Assembly (NCBI GenBank): GCA_016200495.1
Contig: JACQES010000342.1
Location: 1 to 38,035 of the forward strand
DNA from: Gemmatimonadota bacterium
Lineage (GTDB): Bacteria > Gemmatimonadota > Gemmatimonadetes > Gemmatimonadales > Gemmatimonadaceae
Length of the DNA: 38,035 nt
Reading direction: 5' to 3'
The stretch's first letter is position 1, and each line of letters opens with the position of its first letter. The translations under genes and the position numbers were made by a program. This document shows, piece by piece, positions 17,493-26,337 of the stretch. A model generated the notes under the pieces. It was not told the origin of the DNA. It saw nothing but the letters and a program-made list of their open reading frames with translations, and made no database searches.

Positions 17493-20400
17493 ATGTCCGC
17501 CACCCCGCATCGCCAGACGCCGTCCACGCGACGCGTGACGCCGCCGAGCACCTTCGGCGGCGACACGGTGCTGGAGGCGTTGCGCGTGCGGACTGCCGTG
17601 CGCCACCTGCTGGCGCAGCGGTACCTGGACGATGTCGGGCCCGGCTTCACGGCCCACGTGCTCGTGGGCATCGTCGTCGCGACGGTCCTCGCGGGGAGCG
17701 TGCCCAACTGGGCGTACTGGACGTCGGTGTGCGGGCTCGCCGTCGCCCTCACCGCGCGCTACGCGCTGCTCCGCCTCGCCCGCCGGCAGGCCGACCCCGA
17801 CGTGATCACGCAGATCCTCTTCCGCGGCACCGTCATCACTTCCGCGGCGTGGGGCACGATCGGGCTCGTCGGCAGTCTCGGGCTCCCCAACGCACTGCTC
17901 GCGCTGCTGCTCCTCTCGATCGCCGGGCTGGTGGCGGGCGGGACGAACATTCTCGTGGCGCACCCGCGGAGCTACCTCGCCTGTGCCGGCCTGATGCTCG
18001 GCCCCGTCGCCATCGGCATCCCGCTCGGCGGGGTGGACAACCTGCGCCTGGGCTACCTCGCGCTGGTCGTCGCGTTCGCGCCCATGATGGTGATTCTCGT
18101 CCGCCGGGCGCACGCGCAACTGGTCGAGTCGCTTGAGGCGAGCGAACGCGTGGGGGTGGCCGAAGACCGGCTCCGCCGGTTCGTGGACGAGGCGAGCGAC
18201 GTGCTCTGGCGCATGGACTTCGACGGGCGCTGGACCTTCGTGAGCCGCGCGGCCGAGAACCTGTACAAGGCGCCCGCCGACAGCTTCGTGGGACATCCGT
18301 TCGTCGAGCGCACGCACCCCGACTACGTGCGCCGCGACCTCGGCGTGCTGATGCGCGTGCTGGCCGGCGAGGAAGTGATCGACCACGCGTCGGTGCACCT
18401 CGACGCGGACGGCAAGCAGGTCCACGTGTCGCTCTCCGCGCGCCTCCTGCGCGACCTCGACGGCACGATCCTCGGCGTGCAGGGCACGACGCGCGACGTG
18501 AGCGCGCGGGTGGCCCGCGAGCAGACGCTCGAGGACCTCGCCCGGCAGGGCTCGCTGCTCCGCTCGCTCCTCAACAGCACGGCCGACCGGATCTTCCACC
18601 TCGCCCCCGACGGCACGTACCGCGGCTGCAACGAGGCGTTCGCCGCCGGGGTGGGGCGCACGGAGGCGGAGGTGATCGGGCGCCGCGCCGCCGAGATCTT
18701 CGATCCGTCGCGCGCCGACGCCGCGTCGGCGCTCGACCAGCAGGCGTTCGCCACGCGCGTGCCGGTGCACTCGGAGGAGTGGGTCGAGATGCCCGACGGG
18801 CGGCGCGTCTTCTTCGAGACGGTGCGCACCGCGTACTTCAACGCGCAGGGCGAGCCGCTGGGCCTGGTCGGCATCGCGCGCGACCTGACGGCGCGCGAGG
18901 AGGCCGGCACGCGCATGAAGGAGCTGGTCGAGCGCTCGGAGACGGCGACGCGCATGAAGAGCGCGTTCCTCGCCAACATGTCGCACGAGATCCGCACGCC
19001 GATGAACGGCGTGCTCGGCATGGTGGAGCTGCTCCTCGACACCGACCTCAACATCGAGCAGCGCCGCCTGGCGGAGCTGTGCCAGACGTCGGCGGAGTCG
19101 CTGCTGGCGCTCCTCAACGACATCCTCGACCACAGCAAGATCGAGTCGGGGCACCTCGAACTCGAGCACGTGCCGTTCGACCTGCACAAGGTCGTGTCGG
19201 CGGCGGTGCGCCTGATGATGCCCAAGGCGGCCGAGCACGGGAACGAACTGGTGCTCGACATCCGACCCGACGTGCCCCCCAACGTGGTGGGCGACCCGGG
19301 CCGGCTGCGGCAGGTGATCACCAACCTCGTCAGCAACGCCACCAAGTTCACGCACGACGGCGAGGTGATCGTCACCGTGTCGGCCGAGGGGGAGCGCGAC
19401 GGGCGGGCGATCGTGAAGTTCGCCGTGCGCGACACCGGCATCGGCATCGCGCCCGAGGTGCAGGAGACGATCTTCGACGAGTTCACGCAGGCCGACTCCT
19501 CCATCACGCGCAAGTACGGCGGCACGGGGCTCGGGCTCGCGATCTCGCGCCGGCTCACCGCGATCATGGGCGGCGCGCTCGAGCTCGAGAGCACGCTCGG
19601 CGTGGGCTCGACCTTCTACTTCGTGCTGCCGATGCAGCGCGACCTCGCCGTGCGCGTGGACGAGGGGCCGTCGCACGCGTCGCTGCGCGGCACGCGCTGC
19701 CTCGTCGTGGACGACTCGCCGGCGTCGCGCGCGCTGGTGCGCGACTTCCTCGACGGCGCCGGGGCGCGCGTCGAGGAGGCCGGCACGATCGGCGACGCCC
19801 TCGCGCTGCTGCGCGACGCGGCCGAGCAGGGCGCGCCGTTCCAGTTCGTGTCGCTCGACCTCATCATGCCCGACGTCTCGGGGTTCGAGCTGGCGCGCTC
19901 GATGGCGCGCGACCCGCAGCTCCAGGGGACGCGGGTGCTGGTGCTCACGTCGTCGGGCAAGCCCGGCGACTCGAAGCAGGCCCGCGAGCTCGGGATCGGC
20001 GCCTACCTCACCAAGCCGGTGTCGCGGTTCGAGTACCTGTGGACGGCGTCGGCGCTGCTCGCGCGCCGCAGCATGCCCGGGGTGCCGCTCCGCTCGATCA
20101 TCACCCGCTACGAGGTGCGCGAGGCGCTGCGCCCGCTCAAGATCCTGCTGGCCGAGGACGGCGAGGTGAACCGCCAGGTGGCGTCGTCGATGCTGCAGAA
20201 GCGCGGCCACCACGTCACGATGGTGGTCAACGGCGCGCTCGCGGTCGAGGCGGTGCGCACGGGCCAGTTCGACCTCGTGCTCATGGACGTGCAGATGCCC
20301 GAGCTCGACGGCGTGCAGGCGACGCGCAAGATCCGCGCGGACGCGCGCTTCGCGAAGCTCCCGATCCTCGCCGTCACCGCGCACGCGTTCCAGGAGGAGC

Positions 20401-21080
20401 GCGAGCGGTGCGCGGCCGCCGGGATGAACGGCTTCCTCACCAAGCCGTTCAAGGCCCACGAGCTCTTCTCCGCCATCGAGGGCTGGGTGGACACGAGCAC
20501 GATCGGCGACGTGGTCGAGCGCGCGAACGCGCAACGCGTGCCGGGGCCGCGCGCCCGCGACGCGGAGGCCGTCGAGGCGTCGACCGTGGACGCGGCGACG
20601 GAGGCCGTGCCCGCCCACCCCGCGTTCCGGGGGGCGTCCGTGGACGCGGAGCCCGCCCGCGCGGAGGCGCCGCCGGCCTCCGTGGTGCGGTTGACGCCCC
20701 ACGGCATGCCGGCCGTGGCGGCGGCCGAGCCCGCGGTGGACATCGCGGGATTCCGCCGGATGATGCGCGAGGCGGGGATCGAGTTCATCGTCGAGCAGAC
20801 GATCGACACCTACCTGCGCGAGGCGCCGCAGCGGATGACCGGCCTGCTGGCGGCCATGGACGCGAACGACTCGCGCGCCATCGCCGCGCACGCGCACGCG
20901 CTCAAGGGCTCGTCGGGGAGCCTGCAGGCGCACCGCCTGGCGCAGCTCTGCGCCGACATCGAGGTCGCGGGCAAGGCCGGCGACCTGGGCGCCGCGACGG
21001 CGCTGCGCGCGACGGTCGAGGGCGAGTGGGCGCGCGTGGCCGCGCAGCTGCGGGACGTCCGGCAGGTGCGCGCCGCGTAG
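17493..21080 (+). CDS. membrane hybrid sensor histidine kinase, PAS-PAS-HisKA-HATPase-REC-REC-HPt
   Basis: A 1195-residue phosphorelay kinase. The ATG at 17493 is preferred over upstream in-frame starts because the earlier residues look non-coding. Domains in order: five or six membrane helices (about 52-205), PAS 1 (228-340), PAS 2 (352-468), HisKA with [10 protein letters not shown] and His498, HATPase_c with N-box Asn611/Asn615, DTGIG at 647-651 and GGTGLGL at 676-682, receiver 1 (acidic pair 740-741, phospho-site Asp789, Lys841), receiver 2 (Asp889, phospho-site Asp932, Thr962, Lys984), an Ala/Pro/Glu-rich linker (about 1005-1080), and an HPt domain with HALKGSSG and His1135. All steps of a His-Asp-His relay are thus on one chain, so the final target should be an external receiver. 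The next gene carries a receiver fused to a secretion ATPase, which makes it the obvious partner. The membrane part is not a family I can name with confidence. Confidence 0.92.
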   Translation: MSATPHRQTPSTRRVTPPSTFGGDTVLEALRVRTAVRHLLAQRYLDDVGPGFTAHVLVGIVVATVLAGSVPNWAYWTSVCGLAVALTARYALLRLARRQADPDVITQILFRGTVITSAAWGTIGLVGSLGLPNALLALLLLSIAGLVAGGTNILVAHPRSYLACAGLMLGPVAIGIPLGGVDNLRLGYLALVVAFAPMMVILVRRAHAQLVESLEASERVGVAEDRLRRFVDEASDVLWRMDFDGRWTFVSRAAENLYKAPADSFVGHPFVERTHPDYVRRDLGVLMRVLAGEEVIDHASVHLDADGKQVHVSLSARLLRDLDGTILGVQGTTRDVSARVAREQTLEDLARQGSLLRSLLNSTADRIFHLAPDGTYRGCNEAFAAGVGRTEAEVIGRRAAEIFDPSRADAASALDQQAFATRVPVHSEEWVEMPDGRRVFFETVRTAYFNAQGEPLGLVGIARDLTAREEAGTRMKELVERSETATRMKSAFLANMSHEIRTPMNGVLGMVELLLDTDLNIEQRRLAELCQTSAESLLALLNDILDHSKIESGHLELEHVPFDLHKVVSAAVRLMMPKAAEHGNELVLDIRPDVPPNVVGDPGRLRQVITNLVSNATKFTHDGEVIVTVSAEGERDGRAIVKFAVRDTGIGIAPEVQETIFDEFTQADSSITRKYGGTGLGLAISRRLTAIMGGALELESTLGVGSTFYFVLPMQRDLAVRVDEGPSHASLRGTRCLVVDDSPASRALVRDFLDGAGARVEEAGTIGDALALLRDAAEQGAPFQFVSLDLIMPDVSGFELARSMARDPQLQGTRVLVLTSSGKPGDSKQARELGIGAYLTKPVSRFEYLWTASALLARRSMPGVPLRSIITRYEVREALRPLKILLAEDGEVNRQVASSMLQKRGHHVTMVVNGALAVEAVRTGQFDLVLMDVQMPELDGVQATRKIRADARFAKLPILAVTAHAFQEERERCAAAGMNGFLTKPFKAHELFSAIEGWVDTSTIGDVVERANAQRVPGPRARDAEAVEASTVDAATEAVPAHPAFRGASVDAEPARAEAPPASVVRLTPHGMPAVAAAEPAVDIAGFRRMMREAGIEFIVEQTIDTYLREAPQRMTGLLAAMDANDSRAIAAHAHALKGSSGSLQAHRLAQLCADIEVAGKAGDLGAATALRATVEGEWARVAAQLRDVRQVRAA

Positions 21081-21203
21081 GGCATCGGGCACCACCGCGC
21101 GGATTTCTTTGCGCGCGACAGCGCGCCGCTGCCTCAGGTGGCGCCGTGGGATGACCGATACTCAGGCCAGTCGCCTCCCTCCACCCACCTCGCGCAGTCC
21201 GTC

Positions 21204-23471
21204 GTGTCCACCATCATCCGTCCCACCCACTGGATCGTCGGCGTCGCGCGGCGGGCCGACTTTCTCGGCGCCGCGGCGCTCGAGACGCCGGTCGGCACCA
21301 CGTTGGCCGAAGCGTGGCGGAGCGTGATGGAGGGGTGCGCGGTGGACGGCGACACGCTGGCGGCGCGCGTCGCCGCGCACTTCCGCGTCTCGGTGGCCGA
21401 CCTGGCGCGCGCGGAGCCGGCCGCACGGAAGCTCATTCCCGAGAGCCTGGTGCGGAAGCATTTCATCTTCCCGATCTCGGCCGACGACCGGTCGATCACG
21501 GTCGCCACGGCCGACCCGACCGACATGCAGATGGAGCAGGACGTCGCGTTCGCGGCGGGTCGCACCGTCCGGTGCCAGGTGGCGGCGCCGGTGGCCATCC
21601 ACAACATGATCGAGGCGACCTATTCGCCCGAGCAGACGATCGAGCAGATGCTGCGCGGCGTCGAGGACGCCGGGAACGGACTGCGGGTGGTGGACGAGGA
21701 GGAGCTCGCGGCGGAGAACCAGGTCTCCGCGGACGAGGCGCATTCGGGACCGGTCGTGCAACTCGTGAACCTGGTGCTGCAGCGCGCGATCGAGCGGAAC
21801 ACCAGCGACATCCACCTGCAGCCCGCGGGCACGCAGGGGGTGGTCCGCTACCGCATCGATGGCGTCCTCGTGAACTCGGGGCAGATGCCGCTGCCGGCGC
21901 TCAACCGCGTGATCTCGCGGATCAAGGTCATGGCGAAGCTCGACATCGCCGACCGGTTGCGCCCGCAGGACGGTCGCGCGCGCGTGATCGTGCACGGGCG
22001 GACCTACGACCTCCGGATCTCGACGATCCCCGCGCGCGGCGCGGAGAAGTGCGTGATCCGCCTGCTGGACACGCAACGCGCGGTGCCGTTGTCACAGGTG
22101 GGTCTCCTCGAACCGGAGCTGGTGCGCGTCAAGCGGCTCCTCGCGCATCGCGACGGCATCGTCGTCGTGACGGGGCCGACGGGTTCGGGCAAGACCACCA
22201 CGCTCTACGCCGCCCTGCAGGAGATCCACGGGCCCGACATCAACATCATGACGGTCGAGGACCCGATCGAGTTCGAGCTCCCCGGCGTCACCCAGATCCA
22301 GGTCGAGACGAAGCAGGGGGTCACCTTCGCGTCCGCCCTCCGGGCGATCCTGCGCCAGGACCCGGACGTCATCTTCGTCGGCGAGATCCGCGACGCCGAG
22401 ACGGCCGCGATGGCCGCGCAAGCGGCGCTCACGGGCCACCTGGTGCTGGCCACGCTGCACACGAACGATGCCCCGGGGGCGATTCGCCGCCTCGCCGACC
22501 TCGGCCTCGATCCGGCGACGATCGCCTCCACCCTCCGCGGCGCGGTGGCCCAGCGACTGGTGCGCCGCGTGAACGGGGCCGTGAGCGAGCCCATCGGCCC
22601 CGACGACGTGCTCACCGACGACGAGGCACGCCTCGCGCGGGTGTTCAACGTGCGCCCGATCGTGCGCGTCGCGAGCGGCGAAGGCGCCCGGGAGGCCGGC
22701 TATCGCGGGCGGATGCCGCTCGCGCAGGTCTTCGAGGTCACGCCGGAGATTGCCGACCTGATCGCGAACGGCGCGACGATCGGCGCGATCGAGGCCGCGG
22801 CCGTGACACATGGCATGCGCTCGCTGCGCGCCTCGGGGGTGGATCGCGTGGCGACGGGCGAGACGACGCTGCAGGAGCTCGAGCGCGTGCTCGGCGACGG
22901 AGAGGAGCGTGCGCCGGAGGCTGCGGCGGACGCCCGTCCCGCGTCGGCCGCGAGCGCGCCCGGCGAGGCCCCCGCCGCGCGACCGTCGGTCGCGCTGACG
23001 CCCAGCACCGATCCCGCGATCACGCGGGGCACGATCGCGCTCGCCGCCGATCGCGTGCTCGCGGCGCTCGGCGAGGACACGCGGCACGATGCGTCCCCGC
23101 ACGTGCTCGTGGTGGACGACGACGGCGCGAACCGGATGATCGCGCGCGCGCTCCTCATGTCGGAGAAGTTCGAGGTCACCGAGGCGACGGACGGCGCCGA
23201 GGCGCTGGCGCTGCTGCGCACGGGCGCGATGTTCGACCTCGTGGTGCTCGACCTCGACATGCCCAAGGTGAACGGGCGCGAGGTGCTGCATGCGCTGCGC
23301 GCCGACGTGGCGAGCGCGGGGATCCCGACGATCATCCTCACGGGGACGAGCGACGCCGAGCTCGAGTCGAGCCTGCTCGACGAGGGGGCCGACGACTACA
23401 TCCGCAAGCCGTTCGACCCGCGCCGCTTCCTCGGGCGCGTCAAGGCGACGCTGCGGCGGTCGCGGGGCTGA
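21204..23471 (+). CDS. GspE/PilB-type secretion or pilus ATPase fused to a receiver domain
   Basis: About 755 residues from GTG 21204; GTG 21138 is an alternative in-frame start, and neither has a clear ribosome-binding site. Residues about 40-150 are the GspE N1E/MshEN-like domain. Residues about 180-560 are the type II secretion/type IV pilus hexameric ATPase: Walker A GPTGSGKTT (324-332), Asp box VEDPIE (351-356), Walker B DPDVIFVGEIRD (386-397) and His box HLVLATLHTND (412-422). The four-cysteine zinc motif normally found after the His box in GspE/PilB is absent; no Cys occurs from about 284 on. After an Ala/Pro linker (565-630), residues 632-752 form a receiver: acidic residues 638-640, phospho-site Asp683, Thr713, Lys735. 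The ATPase should power pseudopilin or pilin assembly in the inner membrane. The receiver makes it a direct output of a two-component system. It follows the HPt-containing kinase by 123 bases. Confidence 0.9.
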   Translation: MSTIIRPTHWIVGVARRADFLGAAALETPVGTTLAEAWRSVMEGCAVDGDTLAARVAAHFRVSVADLARAEPAARKLIPESLVRKHFIFPISADDRSITVATADPTDMQMEQDVAFAAGRTVRCQVAAPVAIHNMIEATYSPEQTIEQMLRGVEDAGNGLRVVDEEELAAENQVSADEAHSGPVVQLVNLVLQRAIERNTSDIHLQPAGTQGVVRYRIDGVLVNSGQMPLPALNRVISRIKVMAKLDIADRLRPQDGRARVIVHGRTYDLRISTIPARGAEKCVIRLLDTQRAVPLSQVGLLEPELVRVKRLLAHRDGIVVVTGPTGSGKTTTLYAALQEIHGPDINIMTVEDPIEFELPGVTQIQVETKQGVTFASALRAILRQDPDVIFVGEIRDAETAAMAAQAALTGHLVLATLHTNDAPGAIRRLADLGLDPATIASTLRGAVAQRLVRRVNGAVSEPIGPDDVLTDDEARLARVFNVRPIVRVASGEGAREAGYRGRMPLAQVFEVTPEIADLIANGATIGAIEAAAVTHGMRSLRASGVDRVATGETTLQELERVLGDGEERAPEAAADARPASAASAPGEAPAARPSVALTPSTDPAITRGTIALAADRVLAALGEDTRHDASPHVLVVDDDGANRMIARALLMSEKFEVTEATDGAEALALLRTGAMFDLVVLDLDMPKVNGREVLHALRADVASAGIPTIILTGTSDAELESSLLDEGADDYIRKPFDPRRFLGRVKATLRRSRG

Positions 23472-23537
23472 GCGGCAGGAGAGAGCGCCGGGCCCGCGGT
23501 CCGGTGCGCGGTGGACCCGGCAGCGACGAGCCGCGCG

Positions 23538-25190
23538 TCAGCGCGTGGCGGGTGGCGCCGGCGCGACGACCGGCACCACGACGGGCGGCGGCGTCATGGC
23601 GGGTGACGCGTGCACGGTCTGCGTCGGGAAGGCGAGCCAGACCTGGTGCTGGTTGAGCAGCTCGAGGAAGCGCAGCAGCATCGCCTCGCGCCACAGGCGG
23701 AACTGGTCGGCGTCGCGCGTGAGGAACCACGCCATCACCTCGATCTGGATGGCGTACGACCCGAACTCCTTGATGCGCACGACGACGCGATCGGGCCACA
23801 CGTTCGGGTGCGCGCGCAGCGCCTGCTCGAACGCGTCGCGCACCGCCCGCAGCTTCTCCGGCGGCGTACCGTACTCCACGCCCAGCAGCGCGTGGAACCG
23901 GATCCGGTCGCGCTCGGCGAAGTTCTCCGTGCGCATCTCGGCCAGCTTGCCGTTGGGGAGCGAGATGAGGGTGCGCTCGAGGGTGCGGATGCGCGTGGAG
24001 CGGAGGCCGATGTTCTCCACCTCGCCCTCGAAGTCCTCGATCTTGACCCAGTCGCCGACGCGGATCGGCTGGTCGAGGCCCAGCGAGACCGACCCGAAGA
24101 AATGCTCGAGCGTCTTCTGCGCGCCCAGCGCGACGGCGATGCCGCCGATGCCGAGGCCGGCCAGGAGCGTGCCCACCGGGTAGCCGAAGTCGGCGAAGAG
24201 GCCGATCAACCCGACCATCACCACGAACACGCGCGTCACGCGGCCGCCCAGCTGCACGGCGGAGCGCACGCCGGGACGGCCCGCCGAGAACTCGGCATCG
24301 GGGATCAGGCGCACCGTGACGGTGACGGCGCGCAGGGCCCACCAGGTGAGGGCGAGGATCACGAGCGCACCCACCATGGCGCCGAGCACGCGCTGGCCGG
24401 CCACGGTCACGAGCACCGACGACGTGGCGAGCTGGAACAGGAGGGCGGCGATGACGGTGAGCGTCGGCGTGCCGAGCGTCGTGGCGATCTCCTGCGCGGT
24501 GCGCTCGCTCGCGATCGGGAGCGCGTGCACGCCGGCGCGCAGCACCGGGCGCAGGAGCGCGGCGAGCAGGGCGACCAAGGGCAGGAAGAGCAGGACCGCC
24601 ACCCACTGCCACCACTGCACCTGCCACGGCCCGGCCAGGAAGAGCCAGTCGGGGAGGCGGTCGCGCAGCCACTTGTCCTCGAGCTCATCGTACCACGCAT
24701 CCACGTTCTGCACCGTCTTCGGGCTGAAGGCCCAGTGCGGCGGTGGCGGCGACTCGAGACGCACCAGGCGCACGGGCTGCGTGCCCATCTCCGCCGACGG
24801 GATGCGCCCGATCTCCTCACGCTCGACCGGCAGGCCGTCGGCGGTGTCGCCGGCGGCGCGCGGCGAGAGGTGGTCGAGGCGGATCTCGAGGTGACGGTCG
24901 AGGACCGCGGCCAGGCGGCGCGCGAGCTCGGCACCGCGGCCGGATTCCTCGGGGGGCAGCACGAGCCAGCGTGCGGCCGCCTCCCAGTCGCCGCGGCGCG
25001 CGCTGCGCTGGAAGGCGCGGATGGCCGCGCGTGGCGAATCGGGATCCACCCCCTCGGGGGCGTCGTTGCGGGCCCGCGCGCGCGTGGTGTCCTGCGCGGA
25101 GCGCAGGAGCGAGAGCTGCGCGGCCGCGGGCGCGGCGGCCATCGCGAGCGCGAGCACCGCGCGGAGGGCCAGGCGCCAGGGGGCGGGCAT
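23538..25190 (-). CDS. MscS-family mechanosensitive ion channel
   Basis: A 550-residue protein with a Sec signal (residues 1-25, ending AAA-QL), then a ~150-residue periplasmic domain, then membrane helices near 193-213, 243-264, 268-292 and 318-336. The pore helix TM3 is at about 337-365 (VGTLLAGLGIGGIAVALGAQ). The MscS beta domain follows with GLDQPIRVGDWVKIEDFEGEVENIGLRSTRIRT (given here by its ends, about 371-402) and LISLPNGKLAE. The Gly/Ala-packed pore helix and this beta-domain block are diagnostic. The channel releases solutes on hypo-osmotic shock. The large N-terminal extracytoplasmic domain is an accessory sensor region found in longer MscS relatives. The start at 25190 gives the signal peptide; the open frame upstream is made only of the 45-bp tandem repeat. 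The C-terminus is a Pro/Val-rich tail. Confidence 0.9.
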   Translation of the reverse strand: MPAPWRLALRAVLALAMAAAPAAAQLSLLRSAQDTTRARARNDAPEGVDPDSPRAAIRAFQRSARRGDWEAAARWLVLPPEESGRGAELARRLAAVLDRHLEIRLDHLSPRAAGDTADGLPVEREEIGRIPSAEMGTQPVRLVRLESPPPPHWAFSPKTVQNVDAWYDELEDKWLRDRLPDWLFLAGPWQVQWWQWVAVLLFLPLVALLAALLRPVLRAGVHALPIASERTAQEIATTLGTPTLTVIAALLFQLATSSVLVTVAGQRVLGAMVGALVILALTWWALRAVTVTVRLIPDAEFSAGRPGVRSAVQLGGRVTRVFVVMVGLIGLFADFGYPVGTLLAGLGIGGIAVALGAQKTLEHFFGSVSLGLDQPIRVGDWVKIEDFEGEVENIGLRSTRIRTLERTLISLPNGKLAEMRTENFAERDRIRFHALLGVEYGTPPEKLRAVRDAFEQALRAHPNVWPDRVVVRIKEFGSYAIQIEVMAWFLTRDADQFRLWREAMLLRFLELLNQHQVWLAFPTQTVHASPAMTPPPVVVPVVAPAPPATR

Positions 25191-25214
25191 GCGGAGCAAG
25201 CTAACGCGCCGGGG

Positions 25215-25325
25215 CGTCACGCCGCGCCGCCCGTGGTTGGATGCGCCGTCCGGATCGCACGTCACGCCGCCCCGCCCACGGTTGGGTGCGCCGTTCGGAT
25301 CGCACGTCACGCCGCGCCGCCCGTG
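25215..25325. repeat. 45-bp direct tandem repeat, about 2.5 copies
   Basis: Copies begin at 25215, 25260 and 25305, each starting CGTCACGCCGC. The first two differ at only a few positions. The third is partial and is the 3' end of the 2H phosphoesterase gene including its stop codon, so the array looks like a duplication outward from the gene end. As 45 is a multiple of three, the minus-strand frame through it stays open and would encode a 15-residue repeat (VTCDP..GA.N.GR.G). Confidence 0.85.
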
Positions 25326-25903
25326 AGCGGCAGGGTGAACACGGCCGACGGCGGCTGCGGATCGTTGGTGCGCGAGAGCTCGAGCCGGTCGATCACCACC
25401 GGCGCCTCGAGCACGAGGCCCAGGAGCGCGCGCTCCATCGCCCGGTCGAGGGTGCGGTAGAAGCTGATCGTGAGGTGCGGCGAGAACGGGAAGCGGACGG
25501 GGCCGAAGCGGAGGCCGCTCGCCTTGACCGCCTCGTGGAGCGCGCGCAGCGGCCCGTGCGGGTCGAGCTCGAAGCTGACGATGTCGGTGCCCGGGAAGCG
25601 CATGGGGCGGAGGGCGCGCACCGAGAACGGGGCCACGCGCGCCGCCACGGCTGCGAGGGCGTCGCGCACGGCGTCGTCACCATGCGCCGGCAGGATGGGT
25701 CCCGCCCCGGACGAGCCGATGAGCGAGAGGTGCGGCTTGTTGGAGTTGGCGAGCTTGGGGTCGTGCGCGCGGCGCATGGCGTCGAGCACGGCGCCGGCCT
25801 CGCCCAGCACGGGCACGAGCACGAACGCGCCCGGCGCGCGCCGCCAGTCCACCCCGGAGTCGGGGATGTCGTCGTCGGGATCGAACTCGTCACGGTCGCG
25901 CAT
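25307..25903 (-). CDS. 2H phosphoesterase (2'-5' RNA ligase/LigT-like)
   Basis: A 198-residue protein with the two His-x-Ser/Thr motifs that define 2H phosphoesterases: KPHLSL with His58 and Ser60, and SPHLTISF with His143 and Thr145. Spacing and length fit the single-domain LigT/AKAP-like family that opens 2',3'-cyclic phosphates or acts on 2'-5' linkages in RNA or small nucleotides. The N-terminus is acidic (DRDEFDPDDDIPDSGVDW) and probably disordered. The start at 25903 is immediately next to a BlaI-like inverted repeat and diverges from the blaI-type gene, so the repressor probably controls this gene too. Its 3' end is the source of the tandem repeat downstream. Confidence 0.85.
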   Translation of the reverse strand: MRDRDEFDPDDDIPDSGVDWRRAPGAFVLVPVLGEAGAVLDAMRRAHDPKLANSNKPHLSLIGSSGAGPILPAHGDDAVRDALAAVAARVAPFSVRALRPMRFPGTDIVSFELDPHGPLRALHEAVKASGLRFGPVRFPFSPHLTISFYRTLDRAMERALLGLVLEAPVVIDRLELSRTNDPQPPSAVFTLPLTGGAA

Positions 25904-25905
25904 CT

Positions 25906-25947
25906 ACTAACAATGTAGTTGACCGCGCGCGCGACGGGCGCGACATT
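25906..25947 (+). promoter_or_regulatory. BlaI-type operator and promoter between divergent genes
   Basis: ACTAACAATGTAGT at 25906-25919 is close to the ACTACA-n-TGTAGT dyad bound by BlaI/MecI-type repressors, with one extra base in the left half. It overlaps TTGACC (25919-25924), which with GACATT (25942-25947) at 17-base spacing makes a plausible sigma-70 promoter ending just before the ATG at 25954. A bound repressor would block both its own gene and the divergent 2H phosphoesterase. Confidence 0.5.
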
Positions 25948-25953
25948 GCGCCC

Positions 25954-26337
25954 ATGCCCCCCCGCCCCCTCCAGTTCACCGGTCGCGAGCTCGACGTCAT
26001 GGGGGCGCTGTGGGCCAACGGCCCGAGCTCCGTGGCCGAGGTGCGCGCCGCCATCGACGACCCGCTCGCCTACACGACCGTCCTGACGATCCTGCGCACG
26101 CTCGAGGCCAAGGGGCACGTGGGGCACGTGGCCGAGGGGCGCGCGCACCGGTTCCGCGCCTCGGTCACGCGCGACCAGGCGGCCGGCGCGGAGCTGCAAC
26201 GGCTGCTCGGCGCCTACTTCATGGGCTCGCCGCTCGCGCTGGTGGAGCGGCTGGCGCGCGAGCGCGCGGCCACGCCCGCCGAACTCAAGCGGATCCGCAA
26301 GGCGCTCAAGCGACGACTCAAGGCCAGGGGCGCGTGA
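25954..26337 (+). CDS. BlaI/MecI/CopY-family transcriptional repressor
   Basis: A 127-residue winged-helix repressor of the penicillinase-repressor family. Residues 10-75 are the DNA-binding domain, with FTGRELDVMGALWANGPSSVAEV and the recognition region YTTVLTILRTLEAKGHV, followed by the wing (GHVAEGRAHRFRASV). The C-terminal helices mediate dimerisation. In the classical system a BlaR1/MecR1 membrane sensor-protease inactivates it; no such gene is in the window, so induction must come from elsewhere. The gene overlaps the Sua5 gene by four bases (GTGA), and both would be under the same autoregulated promoter. The M56 protease signal for it may be encoded elsewhere in the genome. Confidence 0.9.
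   Translation: MPPRPLQFTGRELDVMGALWANGPSSVAEVRAAIDDPLAYTTVLTILRTLEAKGHVGHVAEGRAHRFRASVTRDQAAGAELQRLLGAYFMGSPLALVERLARERAATPAELKRIRKALKRRLKARGA

Noticed and set aside
17418-21095. 1225-codon minus-strand frame antisense to the hybrid kinase
   Set aside because: A shadow of the kinase gene; no recognisable domain and repetitive Arg/His/Val content.
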